Assembly: GCA_944989445.1 (NCBI GenBank)
Contig: CALYLW010000123.1
Location: forward strand, 1,924,810 to 1,988,809
Direction of reading: 5' to 3'
DNA from: Ampullaceana balthica
Taxonomy: Eukaryota > Mollusca > Gastropoda > Lymnaeidae
DNA length: 64,000 nt
This document shows, piece after piece, positions 1-12,327 of this stretch (position 1 is its first letter; every line of letters starts with the position of its first letter). The notes beneath the pieces are model-generated. The model was not told the DNA's origin, ran no database searches, and saw nothing but the letters and a program-made list of their open reading frames with translations. A program made the position numbers and the translations under genes.

Positions 1-900
1 GAAATTCTACGTTTTTTAAAACAAATTTATATTTTTTTATTTGGTATTCGTTTAAAAATAAATATAGTGTGTTTCCTTGACAAGGATCAGGTACTAAACC
101 TTATTATGACCAAAATTATAATAAATAAAAAAACAAAAAAAACTATTGATTTAGAAGGTGAAACGCGCAAATAATTTCTAGGTTAAGAAATTTGTTTTTA
201 AATGTACGATCTTTTGAAAAGGAATATTGTTTTAAAAAATTATTAATGGAATAGTATATTTTATGTCATTAGTAGTAAATACAATAAATTAAACAAGTAT
301 AAGCATCTTTAATGAATGAATTACATAATTTCAAAACATAAGATATATATTCTTTGCTAATAAAACTAATTTAAACATATTCTTACAATATTTAACCATG
401 CATTAAAAATTAAAAAAAAATAAATAATTGTTTTGTTAGTTACAATAATGAGTTTTTGTTTTTTAAATAGAAAATATCAAAATATAATGGTACTTATTAA
501 TATACAGAGACTATTGTTTTTACAATTTCAGAAATGGAAAGTTAAAAATTTAAAGGGATAATGAATTAATATCTCACTAACATTTTGAATTTTTAAAAAA
601 AGTACATTGATTTTCTTCAGAGTCCACCACAGGTGTTCAGTTACAAACACTGTAAGAGGTTAAAAAACCTTTGTGTTTAACCCACACAAACTCTAATGCT
701 AGTTACTGAAACAAATAAAACAATATTTCTGCTTTTATGTTAATAAAAAATGTCATCTAACCATAAGTAAATGCTTCTTACGTATAAGGCAGATATAAAC
801 AGTTGGCATCATCTCAAACAAGTGAGGAAGTTAAATGTCAATACTTTAATTATTGCTTATATTTTTAGCAAAGAACTCTATTATTATTCTCAGAAAAGAA
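1..900. repeat. Segmental duplication, matches 26,039-27,000
   Basis: The order of blocks is conserved: gaaattctacgtttt, cttgacaaggatca, aaatgtacgatctttt, tttaaccatgcattaaaaat, agttacaaacactgtaagag. There is no gene in it. Because its partner follows the copy 2 tail, it probably followed another family member lying left of the window. Confidence 0.8.
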
Positions 901-902
901 TA

Positions 903-1154
903 TAAAACTTGTAAGTCCAGGTACTTTAATTTAATATGACTAAAAACGTGGGGCGGGCGCTTATGAGGTTTTACATATGCAGTTTACTAATTCTCTCACT
1001 TATAGATCTCTCTTTTGCCTTCTAAAGTATGACTTTAGTTTTTATACCGAACAATTATCTTTGTGTTGTATTTCTAAATTAGAATGTGATTTTGAAGCAC
1101 CCGCCCCACGTTTGTAATCATATTAAAGGAAAGTACTTGAACTTATAAGTTTTA
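903..1154. mobile_element. Foldback MITE, copy A
   Basis: The arms of about 55-60 bases are inverted copies: taaaacttgtaagtccag at the left and its near-complement at the right, both leading into the acgtggggcgggcgc motif. A related element is at 54744-54960. Confidence 0.7.
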
Positions 1155-1484
1155 AATTATTTTCTTCTATTTAGTCCACTTATAAAGACGTGGTTTTAAA
1201 AAAATACTTTTTACCTCTATTTATTTTATTCTTTTTAGTCCACTTATTGAAAAAAACCACACTGCACTAATTCATATCAAGACTGCTTTCTTATTCAATT
1301 TACTTCACTGACTGAACTTGAATTTCAAAAATCTTTTTTTACCTCTATTTATTTTACCAATAACTTCATAAGCGCCCGCCCAACGTTTTAATAACACGGG
1401 GATGAAGTCACGGGGTGAACTCCGTTTTTCACGTGAATCTGAAAAGCGACAGACGGATACAGATTCTTATATATATATATAAAT

Positions 1485-2040
1485 TAAGCAATTCAATCAT
1501 GTAATTACGGTACATTTGATCGATCTGCAATTTTTATACAATGCATTGTCATTCAAGATCTATCTGTGGTATAATTTTGAGATCTCTAGGACAATCAGAA
1601 ATGGTTTAATTTTACGTTGGCAGATTTGAAAATAATCAATATATATTTAAAACGCTATATGGAGTAACACGTGAAGCAATTAAAATATATGACCGAAATA
1701 GTTTTTTGTATTTGTCTGATTGTCTCAAATAAAATATGCAAATTTCTAATGATGATAAGAAATCGTTTCTTTAAAGTTTGCTTTATTTTTTTTTACTAAA
1801 TACGCAAAATAATTTCAACAGATCATCACACACTGCTCAAGAATATTATTATTTTCTAAATGTAACAACGGTACATTCCATCGATCTGAAATTTTGATAC
1901 AAAGCATTGTCATCCAAGATCTATCTGTGGTAAAAGTTTGAGATCTCTAGGACCATCAGAAGTGGTATAATTTTACGTTGGCAGATTTGAAAAATTGTGG
2001 ACAGACAAACAGAAACGAAAATGAGTTAATAAAAACGTGG
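1485..2040 (-). repeat. Two reverse-oriented fragments with the GATCGATC core
   Basis: The segments at about 1,500-1,640 and 1,865-1,995 both read tacatt..atcgatctg..ttttgatacaa..gcattgtcat, the reverse complement of the core seen in the 385-bp repeat. A third such fragment is at 56,045-56,170. Confidence 0.65.
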
Positions 2041-2579
2041 TAAAAATCACGTTAAGACCGTTTGTGAAATTTTCAAAAAAAAAGGCATTTAAAGGAAAAG
2101 GTAAAAATTGGTTTTAATTGACGCTGAACCATTGGACGCAGATGAAATCTATGAAGACTGCAAACTATTGTAATAATTTTTTAAAGCTATTTAGCAATTC
2201 AGATCTCTCTTTTACAGATATTAACTATCAATCTAATTATATGGTCTTCCTATATAACCATTATAAATTATAGTTATGAAAATGCAAAAATATGAACATT
2301 TCAAGATTTCAATCAAGGTTATTTCAATAGGCAACAAATTTTAGCACATTTGTTTATAAAAAAATATGAAGTAAGCGTGAGTAGACGACATTATTTCCGA
2401 TTTTATTCAAAGGCTCGTCTAAACTTTCGGTTGTGAATTGTTACCCGGCTGATGGGTTGGGTTTGTTTGATGTATCATCGATTCTTAAAATATAAATATT
2501 TGCTACAATTTTAGTTTGATAAAATATTAATAATATTAATATTGTAGCACATTGTTTTCAAAGAGAATTCTAAAGGGAA

Positions 2580-3590
2580 TTTAGGATTAGTCAAGGACTA
2601 AGGCAGGGAGACTCACTATCTTGTATGCTTTTTAACTTAAGGTTAGAAAGAGTTATGAGAAACATAAATATCGACACTCGAGGAACAATAACTGGATACT
2701 TCCTGAGGGAAACTCAAGAACCAAAAGCTGTTGGCGCTTTCTATAGCCAACCCATCCAATACCTTGCATATGCTGATGACATAGCCCAGCTTGCTAAAAG
2801 TACTAAGGACATATCAAAGTCATACATTTATTTAGAAGATGCATCACTTCAAGCAGGACTTGAAGTCAACAACCAAACAGACAAAATACATGACCCTAGA
2901 AAGAGAATAAACGACAGGTGAAGATATTAAAATTAGGAACCAGACTTTTGAAAAAATAAATCAATTTGGTTACCTAGGATCAATACTAAATGAAAGGAAA
3001 GAATTAAAAATAGAAATCAAAGAAAGAATATCAGCCGGGAATAGAGCCCACTTTAGTAGCCAGAAAATCCTCAAAAACAAAAACAATACAAGGGAAACAA
3101 AAAGAAAACTATTTATAAAACGATCATCAGACCAGCTGAAACATATGCAAGTGAAACTTGGACCTTAACAAAAAATGCAGAAAACCTGTTAAATACATGG
3201 GAGAGGACAGTTCTCAGGAAAATATATGGACCAACAAAAGATAGTTCAGATGGAGAATAAGTACCAACCATGAACTATACAGTTTATATCAGGATACCAC
3301 ACTAGTTGCTGAAATAAAAAAGGGCAGACTGCGCTGGGCAGGACACCTAGAAAGAATGTCAAATGATAGAGGAGTAAAGAGGGTACACCACCAAAACCCC
3401 AGAGGAAAACGTCTCAAGGGAAGCCCTAGGCTTAGATGGATGGATGACGTAGAGAAAGATCTATAACAACTGGGCATCCAATATTGGAGAAGAAAGGCGT
3501 TGATAAGGACTGAGTGGAAAAAAGGTCGTGAGGCAGGCCCAGGTCCTACATGGGCTGTAGCGCCACAGGGATGGATGGATGGATGGAAAA
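2580..3590 (+). pseudogene. LINE reverse transcriptase 3' fragment
   Basis: The frame from 2580 reads FRISQGLRQGDSLSCMLFNL and later YLAYADDIAQL, the RT palm motif with YADD. Further motifs in shifted frames: FGYLGSIL, a GRLRWAGHLERM block and LKGSPRLRWMDDVE. Frameshifts and stops make it dead. It ends in a short (GGAT)n run at 3570-3585, typical of a LINE 3' terminus. The 5' end is truncated. Confidence 0.85.
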
Positions 3591-5131
3591 TATTAATATA
3601 GAGGGAGACAACATTTATGATGGATATAAAGAATTACGTTTAAAGACAATTGAAATTTGAACTCAAAATACCTAGCGTGTTGGCGAGAAGTCTTCTTCAG
3701 CTAACAACAACACAATGAGAATATTTACTTCGCTTCATAATAGTCTCAAAGAATGCAATAGAATTTGGTAATAACAATTATTTCTTTAAATATTTTATTT
3801 AAAAACTTATATTCATCTTTATGTATTTCTCTCCCTGCCTTATTACCTCGCTCACTCTTTGACTGCTTTTATCTTTCCCCCCTTTTTTTATCGCTCTGTC
3901 TCAAACAAATGTAAATAAAGAACGATAAGCCGCGACTGACTCAATGTATTTTTACAAATTTAATTTTTAACACATGAAACTAAAAAGAGTGATTGGATCG
4001 CTACAGCTACAGTAAATTAGTCTATGAAATTCGAACTCGCGTAGCAAGTTAAAACGTACAATAATTCTGGGGAGTGTAAGATGGCGACACCATGCCTTAT
4101 ATCAATCACAGGTTTGTTTAAACGTTCGGTTTCGAATTGATATGAGCCTGATGGATGAATATTGCATAAGGATTCAATGATTCTGAAGTTATACAAAAAA
4201 AAAGGAAATTAATTGTTAGACATTAATAAAGATCTTTGGAAAGATTAACAATGAAGTCAATGTAACCAAACACCTGACAAATAAACGATAAAAAAAACTT
4301 ACAAAAAAAAAGTTTTTGCATCAAGAGTCATTTAGCTAAAAGACAAACATAAACGAAGATGAAAATAAAGATCACTCATTTAAAAATGAAAGGTTCAGAT
4401 AGAGGATTGTAACATAAAGAATTAGTTTATTATTACAATGTGATTTCACAATATCTTGTCATTTTGAATTGATGTGTAATAAATAGTATGCAATTAAGAA
4501 AACTTTTTTAAAAAAAAGAACACAATAAACATAATAAAACTTTGTTTCTCACTGAGAAATCCTTTTCAGGACCACTTAAGCTTAGCTGGTAAATGACCTT
4601 ACTTCGATTTATAACAATTTCAAAGAAATATAAATAAATCTAAGTACTTAAAATTTAATGAAAAAGTGTTTTGTAACTAAAAGCATCGACTTATTGCATG
4701 AATGCACTAGCATTATTTTGAAATAACTTCACCTCAACATCAGTAGACTAAACAATCGAAGCAGTTGATTGTAGTCTTTTATCAAATTACACATGTCAAG
4801 CAGGAAGTATGGCAGGATTTAAACATATCACAGCATATATTATCATCATGTGTTAGTATACTAATTACTAGCAATGCATATAATTAAACAATGTCAGTCT
4901 TTTACTTCTATTAATTCGTTGGCCAGTTTCAACATTTTATTACATATAAATTAAATAAATAAATAAACTTAAAAACAAAACTACAAAAAAGTCAAACATT
5001 TTAAAAAGCATTTTTTTTTAAATAGCCACCAATCAAACTATGATTATTCTTAAAAAAAACTAATAACAACTACATAATCTTCATTTTATAAATATAAAAC
5101 AATCAGTAATGTAATTATTTACTATTCCTAG

Positions 5132-5451
5132 GTCCAATGTTGGAGGTAAAGTTTTTATTAAATAAGAAAGATCATTTTGTCTCCGTTAGTAAATTGCAAG
5201 TGGATATGTTGATATGTGAAGATAATGATCTCCCTTATTCCTTAACTTTTTATAACCAAATATATAGAAGCCAGCGACTTAACTACACGGAACATGCTGA
5301 CAGAGTTACCTTCAAAATTTCTAGTGTTAAATTTGAGGACATGGGAACTTTCATTTGTGTTGTGAACAAGTCCAAATCTCAAAAACTTGGAAAATTCCAT
5401 CAAGAGCTTTAAAATGTCACGAAGTACAAATTGATATATCTGTCAATAATT
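5132..5451 (+). pseudogene. Copy 1 second Ig exon
   Basis: The cctag acceptor and gtgagt donor are retained. It encodes MLICED and DMGTFICVV, so the F-strand Tyr is Phe. The frame is broken near the 3' end by a stop (CTTTAAAAT against CTTTACAAT) and a missing base, compared with copy 3. Confidence 0.75.
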
Positions 5452-5466
5452 GTGAGTAATATACAC

Positions 5467-5520
5467 GTGCTAAAGCAAAATACAATATCCTGTTAAGGAT
5501 ATTCTAATTTGCTTTAGCAC
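5467..5520. repeat. 54-bp inverted repeat (hairpin)
   Basis: The arms gtgctaaagcaaaatac and its near-complement pair over about 24 bases around a tgttaa loop. It sits exactly between the Ig2 relic donor and the LINE fragment of copy 1. Confidence 0.75.
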
Positions 5521-6045
5521 CGAAATATTAGCTAGGGCAGGACTTCCCAGCATCTACACAAGCCTCATGTAGTGTCAACTATGCTGGGCGGGGCATGCAG
5601 TACGCATGCTGGACCATCGGCTCCAAAAGAGGCTCTTCTGTGGTGAGCTTACTAAAGGACATCGAGCTCGCAGATGTCCACGTAAGTGCTACAAGGACAA
5701 GGGTACACTCAAATCTATTCTAAAGGCCATTGGACATGACTCCTGGGAGGCATCAGCTAGTGACCGAGCCCCTTTGCGCCTTATGTTACTTAACCGCGCA
5801 GGTGTCTATGAGGGTAATAGGCTATAGGCTGCTAAGTCCAAACATCAGGCCAGGAAAAATCGTGCACAAAACCCTCCTGAAGGAATCTCATTCATCTCTT
5901 ATTCGACACGTGGACGCAAATTGTGTGCAAGAATAGGGCTAATAAGCCACCAGAAAATACACGGACACTGCACTATTATGATGAGAGTGGTCCTCGTTGA
6001 CTACGACGGCGAACTGCAACACTGTGTTTAATCTGGCAGGAAAAT
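5521..6045 (+). pseudogene. LINE 3' fragment in copy 1
   Basis: The frame encodes RLQKRLFCGELTKGHRARR, then RKCYKD and a DRAPLR block, the conserved region downstream of RT in many non-LTR elements. It occupies the place of the missing third-domain exon of copy 1. GC is higher than the flanks. Confidence 0.75.
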
Positions 6046-6427
6046 AGGAAATCTGTTTTCGACCTATTTCTGTAAAAGATTTATAATGTTCTTAGCTTTA
6101 ATTAATAAAACATTTTTGTGTTCTAATAACTTTAATTCTTATTAAAAGTAATTGAGCCTACAAGTCAATTAAATTCTGTAACATCAACATCGACTCTATT
6201 CCGGGCAACGAGTACTACTCAAATGTATAGTATTTATAATAAAGTTAACAATGTCATACGTTTCAAATTTGATATGTATGTTAAAATAATGTCTTTATTA
6301 AAACACAACCAAATAAAACAATCAAGCTCTTATTTGAAAACGTAAGTTCTAATGAGTAGCTAAAAAAGACAGGTTTTAATAATAAATGCAAGCATTTGCA
6401 AAATTTGAACTGATCATAAATGGAGAT

Positions 6428-6732
6428 TGTCAGGTCTCGATGTTAGGGTATTGTTGTCTTGCTCTCCGCTTTCAACACGTACACATAAAATGATACCATG
6501 ACGTCGAAAAGGTTCACTAGTTTATTTACATATGTACAACTGGCGTTGCCGTAGGCATGGCGATAACGACTTCATACAAAATACTGGCGCAACAGTCGCA
6601 ACCACTCCAGTAACCCTGACTACATTTACTCAGGGCGCTGTACAACGACTCCACATATGGTTTTAGTCCACAAGTCTTAGCCTCGGTATAATGCGACAGA
6701 CCTGAGCCCTGTTCCAGTCTATTACAGCCCTA
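6428..6732 (+). mobile_element. LTR-like insertion
   Basis: The paralogous sequence in copy 2 (23,310-23,340) runs through atggagattaaacc, whereas here it stops at atggagatt and a segment starting TGTCAGG follows. GC is higher than the flanks. The 5' end resembles the reverse complement of 63,150-63,189 (tagggtattg block). A second terminus was not established. Confidence 0.35.
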
Positions 6733-6763
6733 ATATATATATATATATATGTTTTTAAATATA

Positions 6764-6817
<54 letters not shown>
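6731..6817. repeat. AT microsatellite
   Basis: Interrupted (TA)n at the boundary between relic copy 1 and the upstream region of copy 2. Similar tracts lie at 30,728-30,800, 41,919-41,997, 43,261-43,310 and 45,570-45,597. Confidence 0.95.
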
Positions 6818-6818
<1 letters not shown>

Positions 6819-7475
6819 AATTAATATATACATAAGAAAAAAACAGTATGGAGAAATAAAAAGAATGTTGTAGATACACTACTCAGAACACACTTTTTTG
6901 TTAGTAGTATATTATTATGTTAAAGTTAATCAAGTAAGTTTTCTGTTAAGGGATTTTCATTATGTATTTATTATTTCTATTTATAAACAGAACTAAACAT
7001 TTATCTTAATATAGATGTAGTTTCATTAAAAAAAACAATAAAAAAAACATAATTTAAAAAAATGTAAAATTCTTGTTTGAATTTTTTTAAAAACAGTAAC
7101 ACAAATTTGATTAACACAGATTATTAAATTTAATAATTATTTTGTGTTACGAAATATTCATTTGAAATAATTTTCTAAAATAAGTATATTTTCTTATTTT
7201 AAACAATAAATTATTTTTAAAAAAGAATTGTTAAAAATTGTTTTTGAAATTAGCCATAGTTTTGGCGTTGAAATGTTTTAAGAACTGTGAGAAGCGGAAG
7301 TGAACAGCCAATTTTTTCTAATGTTGTCTTATTGTTCTTTGTATGAACATATATTAATGGGGCAGATGAATATTTATTAACAAATAAACTTTCTTAACAA
7401 TGGTAAAAAATTTTTTAAAATATATAAAAAAAAGGATGCATACAGAGGTTAATTGAAAATGTTATTATTACTATA

Positions 7476-7580
7476 AATTATTATTATTATTATTATTTGT
7501 TCACTTATATAGCGCAGTACCCCAGCCTACAGCTGGGCTCACTTCGCTTTACAAATATGCTCAACAACTACATAAAACAC
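7476..7580 (-). mobile_element. LINE 3'-end fragment, reverse
   Basis: It holds (att)n followed by tatatagcgcagtacccc and gctgggctcac, the reverse complement of the kind of 3' terminus seen at 41,850-41,905. Confidence 0.5.
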
Positions 7581-10500
7581 ATTTCACTCTAAATCTTCCT
7601 AAACATAGTTACACACACAAAATTTCATATAAATGTTCAGAAATGGACGCATCGCCGTCATAAACTGTTAATTTGATGGAGCAATCCTTAGCGAAACAGG
7701 AATCCATGATGAAGATCCTGATCCAGAAATAATAACAAGAAAAATACACACACTTAAATCAAGAGTTCAAGGCTATGCATGCCTATTAGGCGTAGTCTCG
7801 TTCTCAATATTCCTACAAGAAGTTTAATCGCAATGGTCGTCCCGTGTTTCGTTGTAAAATGTAATCTTAGGAAATGTGAAATATTTATAAATTACATTGT
7901 TTATTATTCCAATGATTAAGATTTCATTAACACATATGTTTAGCAATGTAAACACATCAAAATAAATATTAATTACCTTTATTTAAGTTTTTAAGTTATT
8001 AACGATATATGTTAAAATAAAAGCCGTGCAATAGATAAACATTTTCAAAAGCGAACTATTTTGAATATTTGAAGTTCTTCACTATCAATTGTTTTACTCA
8101 GAACATATTTTCATTTATTCTTTAATTAAAATAAATAGTTTTCCATGACATGAAGAGCTGAAGGGGAGAAACGGCTATGTAACATTTTTGTATTTTAGAG
8201 ATATTCAAGTTTAAAAGTTCAAAATTATAGAGATTTCTTATAAATTCACTAAATAGATTTGAATTTTTAATTGGGTCAGAGACATCATTTTTTCATATAA
8301 CCTCATTCAGAGCATTCTATTTTTGATCTTCTGTCTGAAAATAGTTGTAATTTAAAAAATTAAAAAATGTTTCATAGCCGTTTCTTCCCATGAGATCTTC
8401 AAATGTTTCCCATTCATGTTAGTAACAAATTAAGAAAGAAAGAATGAAAAAATAGATATTTAAAAAAATCAATATAAATTTAAAACGCATTAAAGTGTAA
8501 GAGGTTAGTCTAAAGCTATGAATTTAATTTAGACTATTATAATTCTGATCTTTCCCACATTATAATGTGATGATATTGGACACCGATACAATGAGTCCTT
8601 AAGATCGAAAGGACATTTTAATTGTATGATTGTCTCAAAAAAAGTAATTAATTTGTATGATGATATGAAATGGTTTCTTTTAAACTTGCTTATTTTTAAA
8701 ACTAAAATTTAAGATGATTTTAACAAATCATCACATACTGATCAACAATATTATTAACGCAATTTCCTTCGGAAAAATTGCATTTATATAGTTGAAATGT
8801 CTAGTCAGTCTGTTCGAGCTTTGAACAGCAACTCCTCCTGAACCATACCAGATAAAGGGTTCGGGTCTTTTGCAAATATGTTAAGGAGGTCTCAGGGATG
8901 TGCACGGGGAAAAAAAATCCTGAAAAGGTTTTCTGGATTTCCTGGAAAAAACAACAACAAAAAAACGAAAAAATATCATTATTCTGTCGATTTCTCGGCA
9001 ACCATAACATCTATCGGGTTAAAACAAATGCAAAACGATAGCTAATAATATTTAGAACACTGTTGGAGTGGGAATTTTTTGAAAAAATCTCTTTCCGTTC
9101 GACTCCCGCAATTTTAGCAGCAATTTATAGATAGCAATTTGGTTTGTTTACTTTCACAGAATTATTGATTTGAAATGACGTTTAATGTAATCTAGAATGC
9201 TTTTCCTTGAATAAAAAGGCTTGAAATTATGCGTTGAAATACTCATTCGAGTTTTTATTACTTGTTATTTTCTTATTGGCAAACACACGCTAAGTGCATT
9301 AGTAAAATTTTCGTAAAAGCTTTTAAGGAAAAGGATTAAAATCAGTTTGATATAAGTGTCTTGCTTGACGCATAACTAAAGAACGCAGATGCAATCTCTT
9401 AAAACTGCAAACTATAGTAATAGTGGTTTTATTTAAGCTATTTATCAAATCAAATTTCACTTTCTTTCACTTTTACTCAATATTAATTGAATGATAGAGT
9501 ATTCCTATGTAATCATAATAAATCAATTGTATACAGATATAAAAAGATGAACATTTCCTTGTTTTATGAAAGTTTATTTCTATCCACAACAAATTTTAAT
9601 GGCATTAGTTTATCAAAATATGAAGTAAACGTGAGTAGTTGACTTCATTTCCGAATTTATTCACAGGCTCGTCTAAATTTTCGGTTGCGAATTGTTACCC
9701 AGCACATTAGCAGAATACATTAAGGCATAAACAATTTTTTAAATATAAATAAAACTTTTAAAAAAAATTAAGCTGGATAATATATGAATAAATAGGTAAA
9801 TAACAATCCGGGCTGATATAAATAATTAAATTTATAGACATGTGAACATTGAGCTCCAAACAACTGGCGTGTTGGCGAGAAGTCTTCTTCAGCTAACGAC
9901 AACACATTGAGAATATATACTTGACATCAAAATAGCCTTCAAGAATACAATCATATGATTGTGTCATTGAAACAATTTTGCAGCATTATTTTAATGTTCC
10001 TGTTCATTTAAAAAAATATATATTTAACACCCAAATTTAATTTAAATTATTTCCGTTATCACCATTAATATTATCTGGTCCTATAGTCGCAAGAAGAAAT
10101 ACATTGTGTGTGTTGTATAGGATGGTTACAACGTGAGGTTATCTCATCTAGTGACACCAACTTTTGCAGCTCCACTTGAAATTAATTAATAAGTTTTAAA
10201 CAAAAATTATATATTTTTTAATTTTGAACGGTTGCAGTTTTAACTAAGCAATTTTTTACGTATATATGAATAAATATGGTAAGAGATTTCTATTTAAGTT
10301 TAAATACGTGTAAGCGTTATGAAAAAGTGATACTTATTTAAAAGGCGATTCCTAAATACAAGTACATTAATAAATATCAACATTCATGTAAGCTTTGATT
10401 TTAAAAAAATCCTTTCAAATTAAATCACAATGAAATAAAAAGATTTTTAAAAAAAATAAATAATTTGTATTACTGTTAAAAGATCGTGATATATTTATAA

Positions 10501-11552
10501 GATGAATTTTACCCATTTAAAAGCTTTAAAAAATTCCAGCAACATATTTTTCGGTTCTCATTTTTGGAGTACTTATGTAAACAAATATAAAATAATACTA
10601 CAAAATTATGTTTGCTTTTTAAAGCACAACAGATTGATGGGAGATATATCTGTGTTAATACAGCATTATATTTCAAATATAACAACAACACTATAATATA
10701 GACGTGTTTTTAAGATAAAGTTTTTAAAGTCGACTAAAAAAGAGAAAACAGTATTGATTTACCATTCTGAGAGTATGTTAATTTTGTTTTTTCAAGTTCT
10801 CGATCACGTGCAAGATTTCTGTACAACTTCCGAACATTTTAGTGTGAACAATCATTAGCCTAACTTACTGGTCAAGAGACATCTAAGGAATCTAATGGAC
10901 CATTAGTTCCAGAAGTATGAGAAAAGATTTAATGTTTAAATAAAATGTGCCAGCTATAAGAGGAGGGGTTTTTCAAGAGATTAAATTGTGTCAATAAAGA
11001 TGTTATGAAAAAAAAACTATAATTTTGAGAACAGTAGACCTTAATGTTTATATGAAATATGATTGACGAGTTGATGTTATTATTCTAAAAAAATACTGCC
11101 TCGTGATTGCTTCATGATTAATGCCTTCAAGGCCGAATGCCACCCCAACCAAAAAGAATGCATTAAAAAAAAATTTGCACTTTATCTCGTCTTCTTATAT
11201 ATCTTTAAACTTCATTGTTTATTTCTTTTCAGTAGCTTTCCCTCTGCTTTCACACTTTTATTTTTCGTTAATTCTTTGTCTTTATCTCTTTCTTAATCGG
11301 AATAGCTTGCTTTCTTTTTATTTCTAAAATCTTAACAATATTTAATTTTCTTCCGTTAACTTTATCCTCTTTCTTCTCTCTCTCTCTCCCCCTTCTCTAT
11401 ATCTCTTCTTTCTCTCTTTTCATCACTTTGTATTTTTTATCAGTCTTTACCTTTCTCTTTCACTTAGTGAGATTATTTGAGTATTTCTCTCTCCTTTAGC
11501 TTTATTTTTTTTTCTGTTTTGTTTTAATTGTCCTTATTTTTTATGTTTCCTT

Positions 11553-12327
11553 TAGGGCTGTAAACGATTAATGTAAATTTAATCGTTAACATTTGAAAAA
11601 TTAACGATTAAAAATTGAAATTTATGGTGGTATAAGTAACGTTAATTAAATGTACTTGAAAATCGAAATAACACTGGAATGTCTTCTTCATATGATATCT
11701 TTTAGCCAACAACGCAAAAAGACAAGTTTATTGATAGTATTAGGTTGAAGTGATGAGCGGGTCTTATTAACAATTTAACCAGCCGAACTGAACAATCGTT
11801 CACATAGCTTTGGATTGTTTCAGCTGAAGTTTCTGATACTGTAATGGATGTTTGGTTTGCAGGTGATATGTAAGCGAAATGTTAGAGCCATGGTAGCAAT
11901 GTTCCCTTTTAGCAGCGCAGATATTTGACCGACGCCACGCAGGAGTTTAGAATTACCTCGCAGCAAATTTTGTAAAATATTGCACAAAAATTGGACGTTG
12001 TGCAACTTTGCAAACGAGTTTTTTTAAAAACTTTGCACACGGACCAACGAAGCTTAGACTTAGAGGGAACATTTCATGGTAGGCAAACGATTTCTCTCAA
12101 TAGACACATAACCTTTCTCAACATTTTGAACACGTCAGTCAATAGTTTAAAACCCAAATGTGCGTGTAATTGTCCGAAAATAAGTTTGTATTTATCGGCC
12201 AAAATAGTTTACTTTTTGACTTCCAGTACATTTATAAGTCGTTGGTCAATTAATCGTTATAAAAATTTAATCGTTAAAAAATTTTAACGATTAATCTAGA
12301 AATTAATCGTTAATATCCGCAGCCCTA
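11553..12327. mobile_element. Non-autonomous hAT element
   Basis: The ends are TAGGGCTG and CAGCCCTA, with further AACGATTAA inverted motifs inside. The flanks are gtttcctt (11545-11552) and gtttactt (12328-12335), an 8-bp duplication with one mismatch. The paralogous segment upstream of copy 3 (about 32,340-32,390) runs through without it, so it inserted after the duplication. No convincing transposase frame is present. Confidence 0.78.

Larger units (their letters stand above)
4729..6229 (+). pseudogene. Ig-superfamily receptor copy 1, old relic
   Basis: Three pieces remain in order: the 3' half of Ig1 (4729-4852), a nearly full Ig2 exon (5132-5451), and a stem exon (6155-6229). Ig1 has TAC changed to TAA (GACTAAACA against GACTACACA in copy 3). 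Ig2 has a TAC to TAA change near its end and a 1-bp deletion soon after. The third-domain exon is missing and its place is taken by a LINE fragment. The signal-peptide exon is missing because upstream sequence is joined directly to mid-Ig1. Confidence 0.8.

Noticed and set aside
10502..10696. Overlapping + and - frames of about 60 codons
   Set aside because: AT-rich, low-complexity composition and no conservation seen in the paralogous segment upstream of copy 3.
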